Below, piece by piece: positions 33,401 through 45,612 of a DNA stretch of 64,000 nt. The position numbers and the translations under genes are program-made. Each line of letters opens with the position of its first letter. The first letter of the stretch is position 1. Origin of the DNA: Ricinus communis (taxonomy: Eukaryota > Streptophyta > Magnoliopsida > Malpighiales > Euphorbiaceae); assembly GCF_019578655.1 (NCBI RefSeq), contig NC_063259.1, positions 27,453,277 through 27,517,276 on the forward strand, read 5' to 3'. The notes under the pieces were generated by a model. It was not told the origin of the DNA. It saw only the letters and a list, made by a program, of their open reading frames with translations, and did not search any database.

Positions 33401-36400
33401 ATACTACAATTAATTTTAATTTTGTTACCAACAGTTTGGCACATCAAACAACACAACCTGCTTTTAAAACACTAAATTCTAAATTATTACCCTCATTTTA
33501 AATATTCCAAGCCCAAAAGCCTGAGAATAACATCTCTCTACACTAATTTCATATATAAAGATAAAATATATAAATCAACAAATTATAATAGAAAAATGGT
33601 TCATAGGAACGCACCCTTTTCCGCTTCCTAGGCTTAAACAAAAATGATGAATCCTGCTTCATTGGCCAGCTCAACTCAAAGCAAGCAGGGGACCTAAATT
33701 AGATATTGCAAGTAAGAAGGAATATCAAACCACATCCTGAACTGAACTGCAAAATGAAACCACCTAAAACACACACCAAAAATATTCATTGAAGTCATCA
33801 TAATTCCTCCATGCAGAATGTGAAGCTTTCCCGTTATTGTTCCTTGCTACTTCCTGCATGCATATCAAAAACACTAAATTGATTTACCTAGAAAAACTGA
33901 ACACAATGAGCAAGAAAATAAATCACTGAACTGGTCACTTGGATGGTTTTTTAAAAATCAAGTTAAAAGGCATCCACACACATGCATAACTCAGGCATAG
34001 AAAGAATCTATTAATTATTTTTGCTGTTAAAACGCTAAAGAAAACTGGAGTCACGAATCAGTAAGTCCAAAACCTCAAAAGATAGGAAAGGGAGTAATGA
34101 ACCCTAAAATTTTAAACCAACGCATTAAAATTTAATCCCATCCAAAGTGGCACAACTGCTTCAAAGACCACATCTTTCCAGGCATAAGCCACAACACAAG
34201 TTCTCAACATGAAAGTACAGTCTTCCATGCCATCATCAAGTCTTTTGTCAACTAATTAACTCTCTATAATCCTAAAAATCAGTTCTGGAAACAATCAACA
34301 CATACAAATTAAGGTGAAGTAAGGGATCAATCCTTTGTGATTTCCATTATGAAAGGTGCACCGGGCTCATGTCCTTGAACCTTAGATAGCCGGTGGCGAT
34401 TTTACCAAGGCACACACCATGGTGTGCCTTTGACTTCTAGTCCAAGCGTTGTCAAAGCATGCCTGAGGCTCAAGGTGCACCAGGTGCATGTCCTTGAGCC
34501 TTAGATAGCCAAAGGCAGCAAATTTAACAAGGCACGCACCTTGGTGTGCCTTGACTTCTAGTCCAAGCGTTGTCAAAGCGTACCTTTGTAACAATTTCAA
34601 TGTACATCTTTTATTCAATTTTCCTTTAAAATAAAGTAGTGGACCGTTTATTTTAGTTTTAAAAAGAGCTTATAATAGGCCCTACCACACCAAATCCTTT
34701 CAATTAAAAAAAAGATTAGAAGAAAAGAGACAAGAGAAGATGATAAAAAAAAAAAAAAAAAAAAAAAGAAAAAGACTTAGGCCAGCTGTTCAAATCAAAG
34801 AATCCTATGTCTACAAACTGCTCAAGACAAGCCGATCTCTTCCAAGTTTCAACTCCTCAAGGGTCGAGAAAGAAACCCATTTCCAACTGCTAAAGAAATA
34901 GCACTGATCTCTTAAATGATTTGGTATTTGTGAAATACAATCGGACATTGAAGTGTCAATATGATGCGCGAGACTTCACTGATCCCATTTCTTTGAAACA
35001 TAAAGATGATAGTAATCAATGGTTGATGAGTACAATGGATGGAAAATCTACAATAATGATGAATTCTTATTGATGATGATAATTTAATATGGGAAGCTGT
35101 TGCTAGAGCTAGTGGAATTGAACACGAGAGATATCGTATAGGAGGCAAAAATGTGATATCCTCTTCCTTCTCAAGTGTTAGCCTAAGCAAATGGAAAAGA
35201 CAAATGCGTCTTTTCATACGACAGCTAACCCTCCTTTAGTATTTAAAGATAAAGAAGAAATTAAGTTTGAAGAAGATGGAGACTATGAGAAAGATGAAGA
35301 AATTTGAAGCGATCAACTTGAATTTAATAATGATGATGATGATAATGATGAAGACAATATTAATGTCGATGAGGACTAATTGCACTTGGACAAGTGTTTT
35401 AAGAAATTTTGCTATAGTATTACTAAGATTAGGAACTTTATGTGTTTTGGATTTAGAAACCTTTATTGTTCAATTTTATGCATGTTCTTTGTCATCCCTA
35501 TGTGGTCTGGGTACTAATACTTTTTTTATTTTTTTTTATCCCTATTTATTTGTACACCTTGTGTGTGTCAGGCCTGCGCCTGCGACTTGCGCCTGCGACT
35601 TGCGCCTTGCGCCTAGGCAGGACCCCATTGCACCTTGCCCCTTTATTAGCACAGCTCATCTTACTAATTCATAAAAGCAATAACCAGAAAGCTATGAGTC
35701 AATCTGCCATTTCTTTTGAGATGCCATACCAAGGAAAGTATTTTACTTTCCAAGGCAGCTATCAGAATGCCCCCCAATTCAAAATCGCCCACCAAAAACT
35801 TTTAATCACCTTATAGTCTGAAACATAGTAGCAGTTATTATTAGAATACCCAATCAATGACTCCACATCAATCTATGTTTTGATCACAAAGGCGATAAAG
35901 AAAAGTAAACCTAGGGACTTCAAATCCGGATTATCTCTACTAGACCTTGCAGACTAATAGGCAACCATCGTACCGCACAGAACCGGCTTAAGTAGCTACC
36001 TTAAGAGTCATCCATTGGGCTGCCATGTATGAGGTTTTCAGCCCCCACATTCCACAAGAAGCATAACCACAGCCCATCACCACAAAAAACATATTAAAAA
36101 AAATTAAAAGAATTACTGCTTAGGCAATCACAACCCATCCTAACACCCTTCCACAGCCCAATACACATTTTCTAATAAAGAACGACCTCCCCATGCAATA
36201 CTATATTTCACCTTGCCATCCACTTTCAGAGGCTATTTTATCCACGTTAGAAACACCAGCACTTGAAGCACTCCTTCACTATCAGCACCAAAGTTTCCAA
36301 TTGTTAGAAATTGTATTTATCCCATATCGCCTAGTTATTGGGCTGCTATGTTGTATATATGTGGATTGGGCACCCTCTTCCTTTGAGCTAAGCTTTTGGG

Positions 36401-39400
36401 AATGAGTTCTACCCAAGCCCATTTGTCACCAATCAACAAGCAACCAATTAGAAAGGGGTACATATTGGCATTCAACTAAAGTAAAGTACTCAAATTTGTT
36501 TCCCTAACTTTCTTATAAACTATGGCAAAGTGTAAGCAGACCAATTTAGCCCTCCGCCCTTGATGCAATAGACTGATTGGCGTGAGGAAAGTTTATCCCC
36601 TTCAACATATATGATTCTTCCACCCTTTTATACTTGATTTTAGATGGCTATAACTGCATCTACTCCTGCCTTAAAGAAAGCACCAGAAGTGAACCCTAAT
36701 TAAAAGAAGAAAACCCATGCTAGGGACTGAAGAACCTGATAGTTTGCCTACCCCCTTAACTGTGCCAATCAGAAATATCTTGCTTCTTCAACTCTCAAGA
36801 AGCCTCAAAGCTCAAAAGGACACAGTATAAAAGCTGATAGCATCATCCACAAAGAGATGTCAAACTGCCAATTTGAGATGCAGGTATTAATCAACTCAAG
36901 AACCTGAAAGGAATCCGAGCCCATTCATTTTATGATGTTCAATCACATCACTCAGAGAAGTAAGACCAAAATATATGTAAACTTATCAGCATACCAATAT
37001 ATGCAATTCTCTAATTATCAGATCCCGATTCAGCATCTCAGTCATACCTATTAGTCCAAAATTTTAATCGTTCCTTTCTTGGAAAAGAGTAGCTGACGCT
37101 GCTAACTTAGCAAAAACCATCCTGATGCTAATATAATCATAAGTATGAAAAATATAAGGTTTCAAGTCTATATGGAAGAAAAGTTAAAAAAGAAAGACAT
37201 TGGTTTCACTGTTGCATAGAGCGCATTTGAGGTGAAGTCATATCTTTTTCATTTAATAGGTTGGCAGTCACTGATGCTATAAATTGTCATGGGAGAAAGA
37301 TGCCACTCATATTCATCTTCTAGAATATTACATTTCGAGAAACTTGATAAAGCGCCTCATACTACAATTGAAACCAAAATTTAGAGAGCCCCTATTTCCA
37401 GCTATTATAGGCACTCTAAATAGACATGCTTAGCAAACATCTAATTTTTGGATTGTGCTTATATATGACAAGCATTGAGTTCCACAAACAGAATATGAAA
37501 AAAGGTTCCACTTACTCCTGCCATTGTTTCATATATAGGGCAAATAATTCGCTCAAGGAAGGATGCAGAACCACTATCAGTTAAGCAACTGGCAGCATGA
37601 TTGGCTTCTCCATGGTCCAATATTGCATCCAACTCTTTTGCCATCTGAAAATCATGAGTTAATATGTTAAGTGACTAAAAACATGTAGCAGATAACAAAG
37701 AATATATACGAATATTTAAAACATTCATTGGATAAGAATACGAGTTAATATGTTATGTGACTAAAAACATGTAGCAGATAACAAAGAATATATACAAATA
37801 TTTAAACATCCATTGGATAAGAATATGCATCTGTATTTATAATTACAATAGTCATTTTAAATTACATGCATATAATGTTACATAAATTCTTGCAATAATC
37901 CCAAAGATACTGAAGAAGGCGAGTTTAATTTGCAAATAAGATCACAATTAGCAAATTTATAACTTGGTTCAGAGATATATCAATAAAAACTATACCAAGT
38001 ACCCTCTTCAAAACCAATAATCTTTTTACTTTTGCAAGCAGCATTATGCTCTCGCCATGAAATAATTTTGTGATCATTAATGACTATGACTAACAATAAT
38101 AATAATAATTCTAGGGAAAATAAAATAAAAAAATTTCTTTGACAAATTATGAAATAACATGTTTTCATTTTTCAAATACCAAGTACATTATGAAGTTAAG
38201 GAGTTGATGTTTTTTCTTTTCAATTGAAAAAACCATCATTATAACTGTGCATTTTATTTATATGGCATGCTTTTAGTATAATATTTCTAATGGTAGAAAG
38301 GAACATATGCCATTTTAATTGCAACAGTAGAATACTGACAAAGGAGAGATACTGCATGCTGAAACATGTACAAGAACTTTATGGTGAGTTACTCAAAATA
38401 TTAATATTTTCTTTGATAATATACAGTTATATTGATTAAGCCATCACAGAATATGGAAAGTAACTAACTGTAAAACATATGAAAAAAACAATGATGATCT
38501 TGACACATATTTACTTGTAAAATATCATTATCAGTTGAAGCATGTATAAGAAAAAACAAGTTTATTGTAAATGTTATTATGATACCTGATTGAGTATGGG
38601 AAACAAATTAACAGAATTTTCATAAATGTGCTTAATAAGATATATTAACTGTGCTTAATAAAATTTATTTTACAACAGATAATTTTTAAGCATGTACGAT
38701 AGCATCATTGTTTTCAATAGCAATAGTTCGAATATATTTCTGCTAACTGATTCAACAGTCAAAATTTAAAATCTCAAGTGCTAACAACTGATTTATTAAA
38801 TACGCAGTAACATATAGCTCCTTGGCACTGAGAAGAATATATACCAGTCAAACATGAGCAGAAAGGAAACAATTACAACTAGTAGGGTCAGCCAACCTTT
38901 AAAGGTTAACTGAAGCAAGGAAGCAAATCCAACAACAAATGCAACTTAAAGAAACAAATAAGTACTAAACTTACATGGTGAAATATATAGCAAATGCATT
39001 CAGGGAGAAATCGAACATTTGCAGCTTCACCCCATATAAGAAAGTATAATGAAACCAGAAAAAGCTTCCTATCCCTATTAATTGCTTCAATGCTGAGATA
39101 ACATAAAAATCAGTGAGTGGCAATAATGAAAAAGTAGAGAATACAAGCAACTCTGTGTTTTCAGGAAGATGGTAGGCTGGTGAAGCGACCTATTCCATAC
39201 AAGGCGTATACGTAAGTATCTGCACCATTTGATGTAGTTATCCAGCACCTTGAAGAAAACCTCATTGATCGCTTTCTCGTCGATTTTCTGCATACAGAAA
39301 AAAGGGGAACTGAACAGAAGAAATCACTAAAAAACTCAACTTACAGAAAATCACATCAACCATTCCTTACTCCTAGATAGGAACTACATTACACCTCCAA

Positions 39401-42400
39401 CAAAATTCAGGTCATGTAATAAATTTATGACATCAAAAGTAAGATATAGCCATTAAAAAGAAAATTATGAAATCACATCCACCAAAAATCAATTAGTCCA
39501 AACTTCTTGTTGTTAAGTGGCTCAATTACAGCTCCATGAAAAAGGGAACCTAAAAGGCACTAACCAAAAGAAGCATATACAAATAGATAAAAGTGCAAAC
39601 CATTGGCAGAAGGATATAAAGTACCTTAACCTGGAAATCACTATCTAGGAACTCAAGCACACGCACTATTTAAAAGAAAGAGGATAACTTATCAAAGAGA
39701 GGAGAAAGTAGATACTAAACTAAACGGAGACCATAAGGTATAAAGTCCTTTAAGTGAAACATAAAAAGTCAAACAACATTTAATAATGTAAAACCTGATA
39801 TGATTAGAAGTCAGCTATTGAAATCATCAAGCCCTTGGAAAAAGGAGGAAACCGAGTAACAATAAGAAAATAATGAAAACAAAAACAGTGAAAACAATAC
39901 ATATAAGAAGAATAACAACAATAATGAAATAACTAGCAAAAGAAACAGCAACAGCAATAATAAAAGCAGTAATGCATTGCAAAATACTAATAAAAATTAC
40001 TTTGATCCTCGGACATGCTCTTCCAAATCCCTTATATGTTCTAAGCAGAACAGCCTACATGCTTATGATCAGAAAGTCTATATTTGAGAAGCATGCTTGA
40101 GAGGAGGTAGAGAGATTCCCCATTCATTTCCAACTCCAGTCCAAGATAAGTAATTATGCTAAAATTGAATGCAGCTTATTTCTTAATGAAGGACCAGCAA
40201 CACCAGTGACAAAAACAATTCTCAAAGACCTTGAAACAATTAGGCTCTCTTGGGAATTCTGCTAAGCTTTACAACTGATTAGACAAATTTCAAATTTAAC
40301 CTTCCTACTATAAATCCCAAATTCACCACTAACAGTGCCAAAAAATGCATTCGCTGACCTACATGCTAGCCCTAATTACTAAACTCTTAGATATTACATC
40401 ATTGTTAGATGAGATGATCTAGCTTTGTCTATTGGATGGCTGCACTGATACTGAAATATGAGTGCTTAAATAAGCTCGAGTAAGAGAGAAGGGTAGACCA
40501 TATGACAGGACTAGAAGAACGAATAAATTTTAAATAATACCATGAAGATGATCAACAGCTTAGTCGTAAATAGTGCTGAAAAAGCAGATACAACTAGTGT
40601 GTAACTAATGGTCAGCCGAGATAAGTTAAATTCAGTATTGAGCTGAGAGGGCAAAACAATCACAATGATTCTGTCTAAATATGATAACCTTAGGTAAATT
40701 AGAATTTTTTTCATTGAAAAATCTGCAACAATTACATAGATGAGTCCAACCATTCAAAGCACTCACTGGATCAGCCTGGACAGGTATGCCTAGTCGCGAC
40801 TGTGCATTTGCAATGGTGAGAACAACATTTTCACGTTGATTCCTTATGTTGTCTTTCTGCAAAAATAATAAAATAAAATAAAATAAATGAACAAAGAAAA
40901 AGTCATTGATCAGGAAATCAACAATCCAAGAAAAAGAAAATAAGGAGTACCGTTGATAGAGTGGTAATATAAGCAAATTACATATTTACACATACAGTCA
41001 AAGATTAAGGTGCTTTACTTCATTAAGTGTGCCAAAAGTTATAACAATATTCAACCAATTGCTGCAAATATAACTTTAAATTTCTAGGCAGCACTTAGTG
41101 AAGCTGATACACAGAACTAACAGCAATTTTCTTCTTCTGATACCTTCCATTCAGCAAAGTATTATCAGAATTCAGAACCCATCTACATATGTAAGAATTA
41201 GCATACTGTTCATACAGAACTACGTCAAAAAATGCATGATATACCTACGTTGCATGTGATTTAAAATGTAAGGTCAAAGCCAAGTCTCAAACAGCCTAGG
41301 TTAGGACCCTGCCAAAGAAGAGCACTCTTCTTGTAATGCTCTAACAGCAAAATAGTTTTTGCAAATTGAGTGCTGATAGGCAGCAAAGCCTTTTATCACA
41401 TTTCAGTCAGCAGACAGAATTATTCGTGTGAGGGGCAGAGTGGAATCGGCAAAGAAAGAAAGTGGACAACACAAAACACAGAACATAAAAATGAGACCAG
41501 TCCAGCTAACATGGAAAATGAAACTCTACATGCACAGTTTTCTACTACAGTAAATATCAAATTCAAAACTCATCTGGCAGTAGATTAAGATACAAACATA
41601 AAACATCTATGCGAACCTGAAAGCCAAATGCATATTCCAGAAGATCAAACATGTCTGCCTCCCGTTCTCCAGAAATCTCAAAACCAGCAGGAAGTCTAGG
41701 AAAATGTTCGGCATATGTAATGGCAGATATTGCACCTCTAACCTAGACAAATCACCATCCAGAGTAACATGAGATTTTTCTTTGAAAATTGACATGTGGA
41801 CTTGATCCATCTCTAAATATGCAAAACCAAGATTCTTTTAAAAATTATCAATCATTCAAGAAAAAAGAATGTCAATTAGAGGTAAGTATCAGCTGAAGAA
41901 ATATAATAGCATCGCTGATATCAGCAACAAAGGTTACAATATTCGAGGACCTACTTCAGGGAAAACACCAATAGCATTGGTTAATGATGGTGCATCCAGA
42001 GGGACAATGTTGTAAGGTATGAGTTCGCCAACTTTTTTAATTCTTCGCAGCTGGAAAACACAAGACAAAAGTTAAATCAATCAGCACCCAGAACCTGAGA
42101 GTCAATAGAAACACTCCAAGCCTAAAATTTTTTCCATAAACAAGAGTTATTTTCTTTATTTTTGCTTTTCTTTAGCAAGAGACAGAACTGAAGTGTAAGC
42201 ATTTAAGAATTAGAATAGCCCTAGACCGTATGGATACAGTACAATATGATCAAAGGACAAAGATAACAATTTAGTCTTTCAAATAGCATGATCTTACTCT
42301 AAAACGTATAATTCCTAAACCATTAGCAACAGATGTACAAAATAGATAGAAAATAAACTGAGTCTTCCATATGATACATGCAAAGATGTGAAATGTATTT

Positions 42401-45400
42401 CACAGCTCAATATCTCACATCTAAGTCAGGTAGAGATAACTACCTCCTCCATAATATATCTTCCAACACCATGAGGATCTGCATCTTTGCTAAGTGCCTC
42501 CATGACCTCAACTAAGGCCCTCAAAGTAGCAAATACCTTTTTCATCTCTAGAGATCTTATTTCCAACCTTTTAAAAAAAAAGGACAAAGATTTGCTTATT
42601 CTGACAAGTGATGCAATCATGCAACCTCATAATTTTACATGTTTTCAATAAGAAAGAAATTATATTGAGAAATAAGGAAAGAAAGGAATGTACAGCATGA
42701 AACAACAGAATTCTCCGAAATAATTCAGAAAACCAGTACAGACGGGAGACAGACAAACAAAATGAAGCAGTGCCCCTCAAAGAACCCACAAAAAGCTCCA
42801 GAATTATAAGCCCACTTATATTGGTACTGCTTAGTTCTTAGGTTCTTATTGGTTATTATAATGTTACAATATTTCAGGTATCAAATGGTTATATAAAAGT
42901 ATACTGATAAATTCAGCAGCACCCATATTTTACTCTGTCTCGTACACATGTTTAATCATGTTACGCAAACCTCAATTGGAAAAAGAAAAAGAAAAGCAAT
43001 TCCTGACTCATTTAGTATTGGCAAACAAAAAAAAAGACACTAAAAGACACATGAGATCAAAAATATTCATGGCACTGAGTAATAGACAACATTGACATTT
43101 AGGAAAAAACAGAAGTAAACATCCAACTAACAAAGCAAAAACTCTCCTTGCAGAGTTAATAAATTATGAATGAAGAGACACCACAACCCAATCTTGACAA
43201 TAGTGCAAAAATAATAGGTATAACAAGCTCAAAACAAGTGTCTTAGAGACTCTCTCTGAAAATGCATTAGTGTGGCAAATACTGTAAGGTCAATGAACTT
43301 CCATTAGATTCATAAATGTGGTGCACATTACATGGTTAACCAGAACAGTATGCAGTCATTAGTTCCAAAATGTAATAAGTCTGCCACAGGCAGAAGGAGA
43401 TTTCAAATGGAAAATATGGCTTGCATGAGTAAACCTGTCAAATGAATATGAAGAGTAATGGCAAGGAAAATTTGGTCATACTCTCCGAGATTAGCAGTAG
43501 TAAAAGTTCCAGATTCCCTCCACTTTTGCTCCTCTCTTTGAATGTCATCCACTCTATGCCGTCTCTTATAACGTTGGTAAAATTCCCACAGGTGTTCAAC
43601 ATCACGACTGCGATCTATTTGAGCACCATCTCTTTTGGCAAGTTTTTGCTGTAGCAATCAACTCAAAATAAGACATTGAAATGAATGAAGCTAAGCTTAA
43701 AATGTGAATAGCTGATTAACAGTCTCATATTACTGTGCTTAAACAGCAATAACTATAAAATTACTAAACTGCATGCAGTACTAAAAAGTTGAAACTTGGG
43801 TATACCTTAATTACAGACATCAAACCAGTCTTGAATTGGAGAACACCACGACCATCGCTATTTGGGTCCAAATTTTGTGCCATGGAATATGCCTGCTCAC
43901 ATACTGAATTTGAAACAGTAGAGATATCGTAAAATATTTTACCAGACGTCAAATAAGAAAACGAAGCATTAGAATCTTTAATCAAAGAAATGTGCATATC
44001 CACAAGCACAAATTGGCCTTCGTAGAAAGTTAGTCAGCAGTGATGCAACTTTCTGCTGGAAAAAAAATTGTCATGACATAAAAGTCTGTAAAATATTAAA
44101 TTAAAGAGACTCAAAATAGAACTAAAAATTAAACTCAGGTAAGATAACCAAACTCATCTCATTTTTATCTCAAAAATAGATGTTCTACGAATAGCACGTA
44201 TCCACACAATTAAGTCAGAACTGAAAGCTGATTATCATTATAAATTTGAGTTTGCATGTGCAATGAATTACCAGAAGAAGGATCAATCATTCTCATATTA
44301 ATATAATTTGTATTATCCAAACCTTAAAATGTAACACTAAGTGAAGGTGTATTCTGATTGAATTTGATCTGCATATCCACATTCAAATTACTTGATGCGG
44401 ATCAATTTTTTTAGCATTACAAAATGCATGTAGTTAAGTAAGAGAATCATATCAAGGAATGGCAAAACAACATCTCTAATAACATGTACAGATATATTTA
44501 CTTGCTATTTGCAGGCGTCTCCTACTCTACAGAAACTAATGTGCCACATGCGGATTTCAGTCACATTCAAATACATCCTCTGAAAAAGGATAATCTCTTG
44601 TGTACATCGCTAATATAGTTGCTAATGTCTAGTTCCAAATATGCATTTGTTTCTATTCAATTCTTCTCATTCATGTGAACAACATTGTATATATCACTAT
44701 CAAAAATATCACAAATGAATAAATTACACCACAAATAATCTTGCACCTGATATTCTATGCAAGATTCTAATAACGCAATCCAGTCAATCTATTTCTTTCC
44801 TCATTCACCTCAAACATGCTAAATGCCAATTGAGTAAACATGTCAAAAAGCCAATTGAGTAAAAACATGCCAGTTCGATATCATTCTTAAACCTGAAGCA
44901 AAACAGTTGCTTCACATTACCCCTTTCCAATCATGTGACCAGTCCAGAAGCACCACCCGACCAAATACATTAGATATCATCTGTATTAGCACTATTATGT
45001 TAATTTGAAGCAGGCACTGAATCTCTTCATTCTATTTTAAATACGGAAAATCCAATATAGAATGTTTCAATTTGTTGATTAATGCATTATGCATAGAAAT
45101 GGAAGAAAATTGAAATGATAGGGTCTTGAGGCTTCGCAATCTTCTTTCTAGCTTTGAGATTACCAAGGTTTCTCCATTATCAATAAAACAATCGCATGGT
45201 AAACCAAAAGCTCAGAAAACTTTGACAAGAAGAAAGTAGTTACTGCATAACCTAAACTCAGTTCGTTTACAAAAGAAAAAGAAGATCTACATTTCCGAGC
45301 TTGATTGACATCACAACATAACATTTACCAACTAAGGCATAGTTAATCATCATATGATAAAAAAATTAACCAGCAACCAGAAAAAAAGGATAAATAAGAC

Positions 45401-45612
45401 TCACAAATTCTAGCGACGTTGGGATCTTCTCCTTGAATTTCATCGGCAGCTTGCAAGATGGCATCAATATTGGTTTTGCGCACAAGCGATGGAGGAACAG
45501 CACCGGCGATGCCGCTAGGAGTTCTCTCATGGCCTTGACCAGCAGTTCTAAGCTGCTCTCTGTTCAAGGTGGCTCTCACCAGCCTCTCCCAGTTATCGTA
45601 AACCGAAGACAT
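14836..45612 (-). CDS. CALS10: Callose synthase (1,3-beta-glucan synthase, GT48), GSL8/CalS10 type, 51 exons
   Basis: This polytopic plasma-membrane enzyme polymerises UDP-glucose into callose. I traced 51 exons whose phases all agree, summing to 5724 nt (1907 aa); Arabidopsis GSL8 is about 1904 aa. The N-terminus (MSSVYDNWERLVRATLNREQ) matches GSL8 rather than GSL10. In Arabidopsis, GSL8 makes cell-plate and plasmodesmal callose and is needed in cytokinesis and pollen. Exons are listed in the four regional entries. Introns are many and some are large: intron 1 (43904-45404), intron 7 (39288-40766), intron 9 (37645-38974), intron 10 (33854-37515, with transposon debris), intron 19 (29055-31011) and intron 27 (24813-26529). 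One donor is GC (end of exon 18) and one exon has 28 nt (28090-28117). No frameshift or stop was found, so the gene looks functional. Confidence 0.95.
17548..17585 (-). repeat. (GA)n/(CT)n tract abutting a 5' splice site
   Basis: About 19 repeats. In the transcript the tract reads (CU)n, begins three bases after the donor GU of callose synthase intron 44, and fills almost half of that 86-nt intron (17503-17588). Confidence 0.95.
20269..21030. other. Callose synthase intron 36 with a possible MITE-like insertion
   Basis: The stretch near 20650-20900 has GTTTGTTTGTTG- and GTGTTTGGTTGG-type motifs seen at the ends of many plant non-autonomous DNA transposons. I could not define terminal inverted repeats or a target duplication, so the element itself is only a suspicion. 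Confidence 0.25.
26131..26275. mobile_element. Possible LTR-retrotransposon fragment in callose synthase intron 27
   Basis: The text around AATCCCACATTGAAAG, GATATATACGGACTTAGGCT and TTTGATACCAATG resembles a widespread plant LTR/TRIM sequence. There is no coding capacity and the borders are unclear. The call rests on remembered sequence style only. Confidence 0.35.
28619..32910 (-). other. CALS10: Callose synthase exons 13-21: first membrane block (aa 471-750)
   Basis: Exons: 32818-32910, 32615-32717, 32371-32494, 32081-32267, 31909-31961, 31221-31281, 31012-31093, 29005-29054 and 28619-28705. The translation is dominated by hydrophobic helices, for example LWIFLILMFQ, IVIRFFWWGL, IYILVLGVYASLRLVFALLL, VLFWLVVLACKFTFTYFLQ and IYLMDIHIWYTLLSAIVGG. 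This is the usual N-terminal transmembrane cluster of plant GSL proteins. Confidence 0.9.
29055..31011. other. Callose synthase intron 19 with a duplicated 5' splice-site sequence
   Basis: A 24-bp sequence at 30988-31011, which begins the intron on the minus strand, recurs at 30876-30899 with one mismatch. Between the copies is a small inverted repeat (ACAATTGTTGC and GCAACAATTGT). Nothing else was recognised in this 2-kb intron. Confidence 0.6.
34355..34580 (+). repeat. Two-copy tandem repeat, about 119 bp
   Basis: Two adjacent units share the order GGTGCACC-GG, CATGTCCTTGA-CCTTAGATAG, AAGGCAC-CACC-TGGTGTGCC and TCTAGTCCAAGCGTTGTCAA. Together with GCGCCT-rich repeats at about 35572-35620 they look like subterminal repeats of the decayed hAT element lying between them. 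Confidence 0.8.
34355..35640 (+). mobile_element. Decayed hAT-family DNA transposon in callose synthase intron 10
   Basis: From 34921 on the plus strand the frame reads LVFVKYNRTLKCQYDARD then FTDPISLKHKDDSNQWLMS. After a stop and shift it continues DDDNLIWEAVARASGIE near 35074, and later an Asp/Glu-rich tail to about 35380. These are characteristic of the C-terminal end of plant hAT transposase-like proteins. Stops and frame changes make it non-functional. GC-rich GCGCCTGCGACTT repeats (about 35572-35620) and the left tandem repeat probably mark its ends. It lies antisense to the host gene. Exact ends and target duplication were not resolved. Confidence 0.65.
36303..36424. mobile_element. 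Possible TRIM/solo-LTR fragment in callose synthase intron 10
   Basis: The sequence starts TGTTAGAAATTG and runs through TCCCATATCGCCTAGTTATT, GGGCTGCTATGTTGTATAT, GGGCACCCTCTTCCTTTGAG and CTTTTGGGAATGAGTTCTAC. This resembles a very common plant LTR/TRIM sequence. No internal domain was seen. Confidence 0.45.
37656..37826. repeat. 86-bp tandem duplication in callose synthase intron 9
   Basis: Two head-to-tail copies start at 37656 and 37742. They begin with GAGTTAATATGTTA and end with CATTGGATAAGAATA and differ by only a few bases, so the duplication is recent. Confidence 0.9.

Larger units (their letters stand above)
33615..45612 (-). other. CALS10: Callose synthase exons 1-12: N-terminal cytosolic region (aa 1-470)
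   Basis: Exons: 45405-45612, 43806-43903, 43482-43648, 42444-42567, 41955-42050, 41617-41742, 40767-40856, 39190-39287, 38975-39092, 37516-37644, 33777-33853 and 33615-33693. Recognisable conserved parts are QAYSMAQNLDPNSDGRGVLQ (exon 2), the Vta1-like start, KVFATLRALVEVMEALSKDAD (exon 4) and, in exon 9, the FKS1-domain segment YFLIWGEAANVRFLPECICY. This part faces the cytosol and is thought to bind regulators. Confidence 0.9.

Noticed and set aside
35267..35674. 135-residue open frame in callose synthase intron 10
   Set aside because: It is out of frame with the hAT-like acidic tail and reads through GC-rich repeats; not a gene.
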